64,000 bases of DNA from Fretibacterium sp. OH1220_COT-178 (GTDB lineage: Bacteria; Synergistota; Synergistia; Synergistales; Aminobacteriaceae), in the NCBI RefSeq assembly GCF_003860125.1, contig NZ_RQYL01000002.1:1-64000 (forward strand). The letters are read 5' to 3'. Shown here in pieces: positions 43,828-52,375 of this stretch. The translations under genes were made by a program, and so were the position numbers. The notes beneath the pieces are model-generated. The model did no database searches. It had not been told where the DNA came from and saw only the letters and a program-made list of their open reading frames with translations. Position 1 is the first letter of the stretch; each line of letters starts with the position of its first letter.

Positions 43828-44673
43828 CTACGCTCCTGTCTTGTCAAGTCCCATGCGGCACTTGTGATTGGCTTCCTGCTCCGGCTCCTTGAAGGCCTTC
43901 ATGCGCATCATCATGTTGTCGAAGTCCACCTTGTGCCCGTCGAACTCCGGTCCGTCGACACAGACGAACTTGGTCTCGCCGCCCACGGTGACGCGGCACC
44001 CGCCGCACATTCCGGTGCCGTCGATCATGATGGTGTTGAGGGACACCATGGTGTGAATCCCGAAAGGACGGGTCGTCTCCGCGCAGAACTTCATCATGAT
44101 GGGGGGCCCGATGGCGATGACCTCGTTGGGCGGCTCGGGGCTCTCGCAGAGCTCCTTCAGCGGAACGGTGACGAGGGCCTTGCGCCCGTAGGATCCGTCG
44201 TCCGTGACGACGATGAGCTCGTCGGCGATGGCGCGCATCTCGTCCTCGAAGATGACCAGGTCCTTGGTGCGTGCTCCGATGATGACGATGACCTTGTTGC
44301 CCGCCTTTTTATAGGCCTGGGCGATGGGGTGCATGGGCGCGACCCCGATGCCGCCGCCCACGCAGACGACGGTGCCGACCTTCTCGATGTGGGTGGGGCT
44401 GCCCAAGGGCCCCAGAATGGCGGCGATCTCGTCCCCGACGTTCAGCTTGGAGAGCTTGTAGGTCGTCGCCCCCACCGCCTGGGCGACCAGGGCGATCCAG
44501 CCCTCCTCCGCGTTGGCGTCCGCTATGGTCAGCGGAACCCTCTCCCCGAAATTTTCGTCCAGCTGGAAGATGATGAACTGCCCTGCCTTCCGATTCCGCG
44601 CAATCTCGGGAGCCTTCACCCTGAAATAGAACACGTCCTGTGAGAGCTGCCTCTTCTCCAAAATCGTATGCAA
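43828..44673 (-). CDS. nfnA: NfnA: small subunit of NADH-dependent ferredoxin:NADP oxidoreductase
   Basis: The 281-residue ferredoxin-NADP reductase-like protein has an FAD site (GERVPLTIADAN), an NAD site (VVCVGGGIGVAPMHPIAQAYKKAGNKV) and a C-terminal 2Fe-2S motif (GTGMCGGCRVTVGGETKFVCVDGPEFDGH). TTG 44673 is the start, after GGGGGAAGG. It resembles dihydroorotate dehydrogenase electron-transfer subunits, but the NfnB partner decides the call. Confidence 0.92.
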   Translation of the reverse strand: MHTILEKRQLSQDVFYFRVKAPEIARNRKAGQFIIFQLDENFGERVPLTIADANAEEGWIALVAQAVGATTYKLSKLNVGDEIAAILGPLGSPTHIEKVGTVVCVGGGIGVAPMHPIAQAYKKAGNKVIVIIGARTKDLVIFEDEMRAIADELIVVTDDGSYGRKALVTVPLKELCESPEPPNEVIAIGPPIMMKFCAETTRPFGIHTMVSLNTIMIDGTGMCGGCRVTVGGETKFVCVDGPEFDGHKVDFDNMMMRMKAFKEPEQEANHKCRMGLDKTGA

Positions 44674-45249
44674 ATAACCTTCCCCCTCGCAAAATTAAAG
44701 TAAAGGAATCCGAACGGCAATCAAAAAATGACGGTGACATCCAAGCCTCAAAAGCCGGGGAAAAAACCAATTTTATAGACATAAAATCATTTTTCAACAA
44801 AAAAGCCATCAAAACCCACAAAAACCGTCAATTTAGGACCCCAACCCCGAATTTATGCGATGCCCCTCCAAGCCGTTACTGTAATGATAAGCCTTTTTCC
44901 CGAATAAGACAAGGACGGCCCATGCCCCCAGTCCTCCTCCGGCGACCCGACAATCGATTATGGAGACGAATCGGTACTGCGGCGGAATGCCGTTTGCCTC
45001 TTTCATTTTCGATCGGACTTGGAGCGAAATCAATTTGTGCGCGCTTCGATCAAAGCCGTGTTTTTTCAGCGCGCCATAAAAAAAGCCAATGCGATAAAAT
45101 ACAATCTCTTCGAAGCTCTCCCATTCTCCCGGAAAAAACTCGTTGCGGCTGCTTTTCAACCCCGCCTGTGCTAAGATACGGACAACGAAGAGGCATCCCG
45201 GCACGTTCAGGGGAAATTCGAAATTCGACACCGTCAGGAGGGGGTCCAA
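44674..45249. other. Divergent promoter region between nfnA and pgi
   Basis: This 576-base gap is AT-rich near nfnA. On the minus strand TTGATT and TACTTT, 16 bases apart, could drive nfnAB. I see no gene in it. Short frames here match nothing recognisable. Confidence 0.5.
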
Positions 45250-46635
45250 GTGCAGGAAAAATCCTTGTTGTCGCTTGCTTACGGCGCGGCCTTCACGGGA
45301 GGGAACAGCAACGTGGCATTCACGGAGCTCGACGCTCTGACGCCCAGGCTGCAGGCTGCAGACGCCTGGCTGCGCTCGAACGCAGCCCAGGGCAAAGAGG
45401 GATTCGGCTGGATGGACCTCCCCCGGCGAAACGTCGACAACGTACAGGCGATGGCCCGATGGCTGGCCACTCGCGAGTCCATCGTCCAAGTGGGCATAGG
45501 CGGGTCCGCCCTGGGAAATCTGATGCTCCACAGTGCCCTTCTTCCCCCCTGCTGGAACGAGCTGCCCTCTTCGAAGCGCAACGCGCCGCGATTCTTCATG
45601 GCCGACAACGTCGATTCCGCGGAAAACCGCGCGATCTGGAGCCTCATCAACCCGGAGAGCACCGCCATCGTGGTCGTCAGCAAGTCCGGGAGTACGGCGG
45701 AGACGGCTGCAAACTTCCTTTTCTTCTGGGAAAAGCTGCGGGACACCTTGGGCGAGGCACCGGCCCGAGAGCGGGTCGTCGTCGTCACGGACAAGGAAAA
45801 GGGGATTCTGCGTCCATTCGTCGAGGAGATCGGTTGCAAGAGCCTGATCCTGCCCGAGGACGTCGGAGGCCGTTTCTCGGTCCTCTCCTGTGTGGGGCTC
45901 CTCTCCGCCTGGGCCCTGGGCATCGACTGCAAGGAGCTGCTGCAGGGCGCCAACGAACTGGACGTTCTTCTCGGCCGGACCCCATCCATCCTGGAGAACC
46001 CTGCATGGATCCTGGCCGGGCTCAATTTCCTGCATATGAACAAGGGGCGCAACATAAACGTTCTGATGCCCTATGCCGATCCCCTGGAACGGTTCGGCGA
46101 GTGGTTTGCCCAGCTCTGGGGGGAATCTCTGGGCAAGGGGGGCAAGGGCTCCACGCCCGTGCGCGCCCTGGGAGCCGTCGACCAGCATTCCCAGATCCAG
46201 CTCTACACCTCGGGCCCGGACGACAAATTCTACACCATCCTGACCGTAGAGCAGGGCAAGGGGGACATCGCCATGCCGGCGGCGCCCGAGAGGGCCTTCG
46301 AGAAGCTCTCCTACCTGTACGGCAAGTCGATGGACGCTCTGAGAAACTTCGAGGCCGAGGCCACCGCTGCGGCCCTGCACAAGGTCGGCCGCCCCGTCGT
46401 CTCGCTCTCCATCCCTACCCTGGACCCGCACCGCTTGGGAGCGCTCATTCAGTTCTACGAATACGTCACAGCCGTGACGGGCTACCTGATGAACATCAAT
46501 CCGTTCGATCAGCCGGGGGTAGAGCAGGGCAAAAACTACACGTACGGGCTTATGGGGCGTTCCGGCTTCGAGTCGGATGCCCAGGAGGTGCGTGCGTTGT
46601 CCGCCAAGATAGGCGAACGCATCGCCTCCTTCTGA
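45250..46635 (+). CDS. pgi: Glucose-6-phosphate isomerase
   Basis: The 461-residue protein interconverts glucose-6-phosphate and fructose-6-phosphate. It has VQVGIGGSALGNLMLHSAL, the SIS phosphate motif VVVSKSGSTAETAANFLFFWEKL, LPEDVGGRFSVLSCVGLLSAWALG, QLWGESLGKGG, and the C-terminal PFDQPGVEQGKNYTYGLM (PGI signature). GTG 45250 follows AGGAGG closely. A large antisense frame over this gene is chance. Confidence 0.95.
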   Translation: MQEKSLLSLAYGAAFTGGNSNVAFTELDALTPRLQAADAWLRSNAAQGKEGFGWMDLPRRNVDNVQAMARWLATRESIVQVGIGGSALGNLMLHSALLPPCWNELPSSKRNAPRFFMADNVDSAENRAIWSLINPESTAIVVVSKSGSTAETAANFLFFWEKLRDTLGEAPARERVVVVTDKEKGILRPFVEEIGCKSLILPEDVGGRFSVLSCVGLLSAWALGIDCKELLQGANELDVLLGRTPSILENPAWILAGLNFLHMNKGRNINVLMPYADPLERFGEWFAQLWGESLGKGGKGSTPVRALGAVDQHSQIQLYTSGPDDKFYTILTVEQGKGDIAMPAAPERAFEKLSYLYGKSMDALRNFEAEATAAALHKVGRPVVSLSIPTLDPHRLGALIQFYEYVTAVTGYLMNINPFDQPGVEQGKNYTYGLMGRSGFESDAQEVRALSAKIGERIASF

Positions 46636-46652
46636 GCCTTGTCCATACCCAT

Positions 46653-46689
46653 AAAGGAGGGAGGACGTAGGAGTCGTCCCCCCTCTTTT
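46653..46689 (+). terminator. Terminator after pgi
   Basis: AAAGGAGGGAGGACG pairs imperfectly with CGTCCCCCCTCTTTT around a 7-base loop, ending in TTTT. It lies 18 bases after the pgi stop. Confidence 0.65.
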
Positions 46690-46766
46690 GTGAGCCGACG
46701 TACGGAGCCCAGCCATTCAGAATGATTCCCGGAGCTGGAGAGCAAAAGAATGGAGGACCATGGAAT

Positions 46767-47051
46767 ATGGAAGAAAACAGGGACCGAGATCTCGATACCA
46801 TGAGACGTGAGGATCTTGTTCTTGAGGTGCGAAAGCTCAGAGACGGCATTCGAAAGCACCGGGATTGCAGTGGTCATGATCTTTGCTGGTATCACCCGGA
46901 ACTTTGGGGGCTCCTGCCGGAAAAGACCGATCCTCTTCCCGAGGTCCCGGAATGGCCTAAGTTTATGGAAGGGTGCATTTGTTACCGAAAGTCGTTGGAC
47001 GATCAAGCTGCTTCCGCCAAGCGGACAAAGGAATCCTACAGTCCTTCATGA
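46767..47051 (+). CDS. Uncharacterised 94-residue Cys/His-containing protein
   Basis: The protein starts MEENRDRDLDTMRREDLVLEVRKLRDGIRKHRD and continues CSGHDLCWYHPELWGLLPE and FMEGCICYRKS. The pattern (helix, then HRD-x3-GHD-x-CW, LLPE, C-x-C-Y) looks like a small conserved family seen in several bacteria, whose function I do not know. GGAGG lies 10 bases before ATG 46767. The Cys and His residues could bind a metal. It lies convergent to the kinase-like gene. Confidence 0.6.
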   Translation: MEENRDRDLDTMRREDLVLEVRKLRDGIRKHRDCSGHDLCWYHPELWGLLPEKTDPLPEVPEWPKFMEGCICYRKSLDDQAASAKRTKESYSPS

Positions 47052-47092
47052 ACGACAAATTGGGAGCGGTCCAAAGGCTCGCTCCCATTGCA

Positions 47093-47737
47093 TCAGAAAT
47101 GGTCTCCCTCCAATCGCTCCGCTCCCTGCTTTTTCTCCGCCGCCAGACGGATGAGCCGTACCGCCAAATCCACCCCCAGGGCCGTCGTATTCACGACAAG
47201 GTCGAAGTCGTGAACCGCCCCCCATTTCGAGGTCGTGTAGTGCTCGTAATAGTTGGCACGTCCGCGGTCCATCCGGCTCAGCAGTTCCTCGGCCTCCTCC
47301 TCCGGGACCCCGTACTGCCCAACGATTCGGCGCAGTCGATCCTCCCTTTCTCCATGGACAAAGACCTTCAGGCAATCGGGGTTGCGGCGCAGCAAATAAG
47401 CTGCGCACCGGCCGACGATAACGCAGCCGCCTCGTTCGGCCAGACGCTCTATCGCTTTGGACTGTGCAATGAAGACACGGTCGCCGACTGGCGGTTCCAC
47501 CCAGAACAGGCCGTCCCGAACGACGCTACTCCCCATGGACAGGTTGAAGAGCAGCTTGTTCGCGGCATCGCACTCGGCCTCCTCGAAGGCCTCGGGGGCC
47601 AAACCGCTCTCCCGCGCGGCAAGGGCGATCAGAGCCTTGTCGTAGAATCGAAGGTCCAGCTCCCGTGCAAGCCGTTCGCCGATCAAACGCCCGCCGCTTC
47701 CGAACTCCCGACTGATGGCAACTATGAGACGCCCCAT
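47093..47737 (-). CDS. Cytidylate-kinase-like P-loop protein
   Basis: The 214-residue protein belongs to the cytidylate-kinase-like (Cytidylate_kin2) family. It has the N-terminal P-loop variant IVAISREFGSGGRLIGERLA, FYDKALIALAARESGL, the central CVIVGRCAAYLLRR and RMDRGRANYYEHYTTSKWGAVHDFDLVVNT. ATG 47737 follows GAGGAGG by 6 bases. The phosphate acceptor is unknown; true Cmk proteins have a different CMP-binding domain. It follows queH. Confidence 0.85.
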   Translation of the reverse strand: MGRLIVAISREFGSGGRLIGERLARELDLRFYDKALIALAARESGLAPEAFEEAECDAANKLLFNLSMGSSVVRDGLFWVEPPVGDRVFIAQSKAIERLAERGGCVIVGRCAAYLLRRNPDCLKVFVHGEREDRLRRIVGQYGVPEEEAEELLSRMDRGRANYYEHYTTSKWGAVHDFDLVVNTTALGVDLAVRLIRLAAEKKQGAERLEGDHF

Positions 47738-47751
47738 CGCTCCGCCTCCTC

Positions 47752-48342
47752 TCAAGCCCCTTTCATGAGAGGGGCCGCCTCGACTTCTCCGGAGAGCTCA
47801 CGTCCCGACAGGCTCGGAAGACAACCGCAGTAATTTTGCCGGTACAACCCCAGCTCTCCGGACAGCTTCAACGAGCGCAAAAAGCCGTCCCGTTTCCGCC
47901 AGACGCGCGGGTCCCAGCGCAGTCCATGACGGGTACAGACCTCATCTCCCAGACGGAGGATCCTTGGGACATCCTTGTGCGGACTGATCGTCAGGCTGGA
48001 ACACAGATGCCCGCACCCCGCCATCCGGGCGGCGACGGCTGCCGCCTCCAACTGAAGGAGAAAGCAGGCCGTGCAACGTGCCCCGCCCTCCGGCTCCTCC
48101 AAGAGCCCCCGCATCCGGCCAAACCAATCCTGAGGACGATAGGGGGCTGCAATGAGGGGAAAGGACGCGTGGTCCCGCAGGACGTGCAACGCGTCGAGGC
48201 GCCGCCGGTACTCCTCGCCCGGATGGATATTGGAGCCATAGAAGAAACCCGTGACCTCCCATCCCTCCGCCCCAAGCTCACGCACCGGTACGGTGGCGTC
48301 AGGCGCGCAGCAGATGTGGAGCATCATGCGCCCTCGCGTCAT
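47752..48342 (-). CDS. queH: Epoxyqueuosine reductase QueH
   Basis: The 196-residue QueH (DUF208) performs the last step of queuosine synthesis in tRNA in organisms without QueG. Conserved Cys motifs are LHICCAPDA, EGGARCTACFLLQLE and RQNYCGC, which hold the metal and cluster, plus GFFYGSNIHPGEEYRRR. ATG 48342 follows GAGGGGG by 10 bases; an in-frame ATG at 48369 has no site. Confidence 0.93.
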   Translation of the reverse strand: MTRGRMMLHICCAPDATVPVRELGAEGWEVTGFFYGSNIHPGEEYRRRLDALHVLRDHASFPLIAAPYRPQDWFGRMRGLLEEPEGGARCTACFLLQLEAAAVAARMAGCGHLCSSLTISPHKDVPRILRLGDEVCTRHGLRWDPRVWRKRDGFLRSLKLSGELGLYRQNYCGCLPSLSGRELSGEVEAAPLMKGA

Positions 48343-48381
48343 GCCGGTTTCGCCCCCTCGCAGCATCACGATCGCGTTGCC

Positions 48382-50313
48382 TCAGCTCCTCAGGCGGCCG
48401 AAGGCCTGGGCAATTCCCTCGGCATTCAGGCCCATTGCGGCATAGACGTCCGCAGCCGTCCCCGAATCCCCGTAGCGGGTCACCCCCAAAGCCTCAAAGC
48501 GCGCCGAAAGCCCCAGGCGCATCATCTCCAGGGCCATCAGAGACCCCATGCCGCTCCCCGCGTGATGATCCTCGACGGTGAGGATGTGTCCTGTGGCACA
48601 GCCCTCCTCCAGAGCGGCCCGATCCACCTCCAGAGGACAGGAGACGCTCCAGACCGAGACCTCAAGGCCCCGTTCGGCCAGCAAACGAGCAGCCGCAAGG
48701 GTGGGCTGAGTCATCGCCCCCAGGGCGAAGATCGCCCCATCCGCACCCTTCCGCACCCGAATTGCCCGACCGTACTCGAAACGATAGCTCCCTGCAAAAA
48801 CCGGAGCTCCACTCTCATCGGCCACGATATCGATCTTGCTGCGTCCCATCGCCAGGCAGATGGACCCCGGCGTACCCAGCATCCAACGCGTCGCACGATC
48901 CGTCTGGTTGGGATCGGCCGGGACCACAAGCTTCCAGCCGAAGGTGTTGCGCAACAGGCCCACATAATCGATGCACTGGTGCGTCTTGCCGTCCTCGCCG
49001 ACGTCCAGGCCCACGTGGGTCAGCACGGTCTTTCCTCCCGCGTGGTTGATATCGTTCAGACGCTGCTGGTTGTAGACCTCGTCGATTCCGAAAACCCCGA
49101 AATCCGCCCAGACGGCTACGACCCCGGCGGCGGCGGCGGCCCCGGAGGCCGTGGCCGTGGAGTGCTCCTGGATGCCGCACTGCACAAAATACGATGGGCA
49201 TTCCTTCCTGAACCCATTTGTCATGACGGAGGGAGCAAGATCGCAGTCGAACACCAGAAGGGGCGTCCTCCCCTCCCGGCCGCAGTTCAGGCGCCCCACA
49301 TCGACCAAAGCCCTGCTGAATGCCCCGCGGTTGTCCGCCTTCGTCTCACCGTACGTCTGGGGCTCCCCCAAATCCAGGACGGGAACGGGCAATGCGACTT
49401 TTCTGCCTGTAAAGGAGGCGGGAGTTTTTCGTCGCGCAAGCGCCATCTCCAGGAGCCTGGGATCCCCCTCCAAACCTTTGACGACGGCCTCGTACACCTC
49501 GCCCTGAGGAGCCTTCCCGTGGTAGTCGTGAGTGCCCTCCATGATCCCCCCCTGCCAGCCCATCACGGTCCGGCAAAGCAGCACCGTGGGACGCCCTCGG
49601 GACCCGGCGCCGCGCAGCGCCTCGTAGAGCGCGGGGAAGGAGTGTCCGTCGCACTCCACGACCTCCCAGCCATCCGCCTCCCAGAGAGCCCTCAGGTCAA
49701 AGGGCATGACCTCGTCGAGCTGCCCCGATATCTGAATCCCATTCCAGTCCACCAGGGCCACGAGGTTCCTGAGCCCTTCTTTGGCCGCCGTACGCCTCGC
49801 CTCGGCAAGCTGTCCCTTCGTCTGGCCACCGTCCCCCATCAGGACGTAGACCCGCCCGTCATGCCCGCGCGCCCTCTGGGCCAGGGCAAAGCCCACTCCC
49901 GCGGAGAGCCCCTGCCCAAGATTCCCCGTTCCCCAGTCGACGCCCGGGACGTCGCGTTCCACATGTCCCTGAAAGACGCTTCCGCAACGCCGAAAGTGGG
50001 CGACCGCCTCCTCCGCGTCGAAAAAACCCCATGCGGCAAGGGCGGCATAAACGCCGGCCGACGTGTGTCCATGCGAGACGACGACATAGTCTCTGTCCAG
50101 TCCGCTGCAGTTCTCCGGAGTGAGGTCGGCGACGCCGTAGACGGTCAGGAACATCTCCATGCTGGAAAAGGCTCCCCCAGGATGCCCGCTGTTGGCGGCC
50201 GCCACCATGGTCACGGCGTTGATCCGCGCCAAGCGCGCCGCCGTCTCCAGGGAAGCAGTTTGCTCTGCGGACAGCGAGGGGACCGAAAAACGATGCAGGT
50301 GGGGCAGGGACAT
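48382..50313 (-). CDS. tkt: Transketolase
   Basis: The 643-residue single-chain transketolase has the thiamine-diphosphate motif GDGGQTKGQLAEA...NLVALVDWN, a substrate-site His in ANSGHPGGAFSSME, GHTSAGVYAALA, the second-half catalytic Glu in VQCGIQEHSTATASGAAAA, and HQCIDYVGLLRN. Sequence around the GDG motif differs from classical TktA, so it may be a divergent group. It feeds the non-oxidative pentose phosphate route together with pgi. Confidence 0.92.
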   Translation of the reverse strand: MSLPHLHRFSVPSLSAEQTASLETAARLARINAVTMVAAANSGHPGGAFSSMEMFLTVYGVADLTPENCSGLDRDYVVVSHGHTSAGVYAALAAWGFFDAEEAVAHFRRCGSVFQGHVERDVPGVDWGTGNLGQGLSAGVGFALAQRARGHDGRVYVLMGDGGQTKGQLAEARRTAAKEGLRNLVALVDWNGIQISGQLDEVMPFDLRALWEADGWEVVECDGHSFPALYEALRGAGSRGRPTVLLCRTVMGWQGGIMEGTHDYHGKAPQGEVYEAVVKGLEGDPRLLEMALARRKTPASFTGRKVALPVPVLDLGEPQTYGETKADNRGAFSRALVDVGRLNCGREGRTPLLVFDCDLAPSVMTNGFRKECPSYFVQCGIQEHSTATASGAAAAAGVVAVWADFGVFGIDEVYNQQRLNDINHAGGKTVLTHVGLDVGEDGKTHQCIDYVGLLRNTFGWKLVVPADPNQTDRATRWMLGTPGSICLAMGRSKIDIVADESGAPVFAGSYRFEYGRAIRVRKGADGAIFALGAMTQPTLAAARLLAERGLEVSVWSVSCPLEVDRAALEEGCATGHILTVEDHHAGSGMGSLMALEMMRLGLSARFEALGVTRYGDSGTAADVYAAMGLNAEGIAQAFGRLRS

Positions 50314-50456
50314 TGCACTTCACTCCTTTTCATGTCGCTCGGGAGGAGGGTTCGTGCAGCTCCAATTCCGGGAAGGAATCAGGAGAAAACGAGCTCCCGA
50401 AGAAAGCGGCTCCCGACAAAAACACGGGCCGTTGAACGAATTCAATTATAACAAAG

Positions 50457-50492
50457 AAAAAAAGGGCCCTCCGAAAACCCGGAAAAGGCCCC
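50457..50492 (-). terminator. Terminator of tRNA-Pro
   Basis: On the minus strand GGGGCC...CCG pairs with CGG...GGGCCC around TTTT-containing loops, followed by seven T. It lies 14 bases after the tRNA. Confidence 0.7.
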
Positions 50493-50506
50493 AATTTCCT
50501 TAAATA

Positions 50507-50584
50507 TGGTCGGGACGAGAGGATTCGAACCTCCGACCCCCTGCACCCCATGCAGATGCGCTAGCCAGGCTGCGCTACGTCCCG
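50507..50584 (-). tRNA. tRNA-Pro (anticodon GGG)
   Basis: The 78-base tRNA reads CGGGACGTAGCGCAGCCTGG at its 5' end, has anticodon GGG in CATGGGGTG and a T arm GGAGGTTCGAATCCTC. The acceptor stem is CGGGACG/CGTCCCG, and the 3' CCA is encoded. It closely resembles E. coli tRNA-Pro(GGG). Confidence 0.97.
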
Positions 50585-50597
50585 AACACGGAAACAT

Positions 50598-50625
50598 ATT
50601 CTAGCGTATTTTTGAAAAAGATCAA
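50598..50625 (-). promoter_or_regulatory. Promoter of tRNA-Pro
   Basis: On the minus strand TTGATC (50620-50625) is followed after 16 bases by TAGAAT (50598-50603). Transcription would start about 7 bases before the tRNA. Confidence 0.7.
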
Positions 50626-50963
50626 GGTGTTTTTTTACCGGTGTGTGATTTTACGATGAAATCTCCATCCGGAAGTCCCCCGGACGCGGACAGGAACGGC
50701 ACCTCCCCGCCCCCTGAATACGGTCAAACCGAACCCTTTCATGCATTATGCAGGCGATAAACAACAAAGCAAGCTGTGCGAATCCGTTTCCAGCTACATC
50801 AGCATGCTTCTCGGCCAGCCACAGCTGCGCAGAGCGTTACACCATTAAGTATAGGGAATGGACAGAACGCGCTTCGTCGTTGGTCGCCTGCTTATCTCCA
50901 TGATTGCCGCCCGTCTGCTTGCGGCTGTCGCTCATCGCCCGCAAAATATTTAGAAGGAATCAC
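50626..50963. other. Gene-free spacer
   Basis: No supportable gene. It holds the second copy of the 19-base repeat at 50878-50896, close to the VOC gene end. Confidence 0.5.
50878..50896 (+). repeat. 19-base repeat, copy 2
   Basis: Identical to 21518-21536. Flanks differ except for a few bases. Confidence 0.55.
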
Positions 50964-51362
50964 CTACGGCATCTCCTGAGAAAAATGGAGAAGGTAGCCG
51001 TCCGGATCCTGGACGAGGAACTCCCTCTCACGGACGAATTCGTCGCCGACCCTGTATGAACTCACCCTGGGCTCTCGAAACAGGGGAACGCATGCTTGAT
51101 TCAGCCGGCACAGAATCGGCTCGAGATCATCCACGCTGATCTGAAAGTTCACGCCCCTCCCGAGAGGATAGTCGAGAACCCCCGTATCCCAGTGGCCGTT
51201 GACCTCCTCCAGCATGATCTGGGCCTCGCCCAGAGACAGAAATAAAAATTTATCCTCCGCGCGCCCGTACTCCACCCGAAACCCAAGAAGGCCGACGTAA
51301 AAGCCCTTGGAACGGTCAAGGTCCCGTACGGACAGCTCCGGAATCAGGGCACAGAATCTCAT
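50964..51362 (-). CDS. VOC-family (glyoxalase/bleomycin-resistance-like) protein
   Basis: The 132-residue protein has the two beta-alpha-beta-beta-beta units of the VOC family: IPELSVRDLDRSKGFYVGLLGFRVEYGR and VNFQISVDDLEPILCRL, ending REFLVQDPDGYLLHFSQ. The arrangement resembles bleomycin-resistance proteins. It overlaps the TfoX-C gene by 4 bases. Substrate unknown. Confidence 0.88.
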   Translation of the reverse strand: MRFCALIPELSVRDLDRSKGFYVGLLGFRVEYGRAEDKFLFLSLGEAQIMLEEVNGHWDTGVLDYPLGRGVNFQISVDDLEPILCRLNQACVPLFREPRVSSYRVGDEFVREREFLVQDPDGYLLHFSQEMP

Positions 51363-51631
51363 TTCGCCCCGCTTATCCGATACGCCTCGAAAAAAGTCCG
51401 CAGCTCGTTCTTGGCCGACTCGGGAAGTTCATTTTTCCGGACGCCGCGGACCGCTCCCTCCAAGGCCTGAAGCTTGTGCAGGCAGGCCGTGGGGTCGATG
51501 TCCCGGATCCTCAGCCAGGCCTCGCGGCTCCCGAGGCGTCTCAGCGTCTCCGGCGTCCGCACTCCCACACGATTCAGCTGTTCCTCCAGCACCGCTCCGA
51601 TATTGGGCAGAGCGGAAAGTGATTCGCTCAT
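51359..51631 (-). CDS. TfoX C-terminal-domain protein
   Basis: This 90-residue stand-alone TfoX C-terminal domain carries LSALPNIGAVLEEQLNRVGVRTPETLRRLGSREAWLRI, then CLHKLQALEGAVRGV and ESAKNELRTFFEAY. In Proteobacteria this domain is part of competence regulators; the isolated domain has no proven job. ATG 51631 has GGGAGG 7 bases before it. Confidence 0.88.
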   Translation of the reverse strand: MSESLSALPNIGAVLEEQLNRVGVRTPETLRRLGSREAWLRIRDIDPTACLHKLQALEGAVRGVRKNELPESAKNELRTFFEAYRISGAK

Positions 51632-51673
51632 CTCCATTCCTCCCGTTCTCTCTCGGCGTACATGTTTCTTGTT

Positions 51674-52255
51674 TCAACCGCCTGCCCGGAGATCCGAACG
51701 CGAGCCTAGAGCTGCTCCGAGCTCTCGGATGGAATCGAAGACGTAGTCGGCCGGGTTCAAGAGCCAGCAATCGACCAGCAGGCCGCATACGACCGCCGGA
51801 TCCAGAGCCTTCATCCTCATAATGCTTCTGTGATTGAAGGAGGAGACGATGATGCGGTCCCTCAGGCCGAACTCCCGAATCAGCCCATACACCCGATCCT
51901 CGATTCCCTCGTACCAGTACACGCCCGTCTTGAGCTCCACATTGGTTACGACGTCCCGGTCGCGGACGAACCCGAAATAATCCCTCAAGGTGGGAACCCT
52001 CTGGGGCGACAGCTCGGGGTACAGTGCCGCGGCGTTCAGAGCGGCCAATTCGCGGGAGGTATGGTCCTGGACGCGTCCCGTACCGTTCGTAGTCCGGTCC
52101 ACCCGCTCGTCGTGGATGATGACGACCTCGCCATCCCTCGCGAGGTGGACGTCAAACTCGATGCCGTCCGCTCCTGCCTCGAGGGCCTTCTCGAAGGCGA
52201 GCATCGTATTCTCGGGGAAGCTCCCCTTGAAGCCACGATGCGCGATGTTCAGCAA
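51674..52255 (-). CDS. Glycerophosphodiester phosphodiesterase, C-terminally short
   Basis: The 193-residue protein has the GDPD active site: AHRGFKGSFPENTMLAFEKALEAGADGIEFDVHLARDGEVVIIHDERVDRTTNG and VELK. TTG 52255 follows GGAGG by 6 bases. Family members are usually about 240 residues and end with a WTVN...G-D-GIITDYP strand. Here the frame stops after LLVDCWLLNPADYVFDSI and that last part is missing, nor could I find it in the other frames. It may be truncated or a compact form. Confidence 0.82.
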   Translation of the reverse strand: MLNIAHRGFKGSFPENTMLAFEKALEAGADGIEFDVHLARDGEVVIIHDERVDRTTNGTGRVQDHTSRELAALNAAALYPELSPQRVPTLRDYFGFVRDRDVVTNVELKTGVYWYEGIEDRVYGLIREFGLRDRIIVSSFNHRSIMRMKALDPAVVCGLLVDCWLLNPADYVFDSIRELGAALGSRSDLRAGG

Positions 52256-52375
52256 ACGCTCCCCTCCTCCCGACGGGCGGAGGACCGCCATTTACGGTCC
52301 CCTTCCTCAAGTCCCTTATCGACCCTCAGCAGTATAGCATGGGGAGGGGCCGAAAAAGGCGAACGGTTTTGTCGT

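Noticed and set aside
44833-46716. 627-codon minus-strand open frame opposite pgi
   Set aside because: It is fully antisense to the clear pgi gene and has no family motifs. High GC content leaves antisense frames open.
47836-50451. 871-codon plus-strand open frame
   Set aside because: It lies antisense to queH and transketolase, both with clear catalytic motifs. The translation is rich in Arg, Pro and His as expected of a shadow frame.
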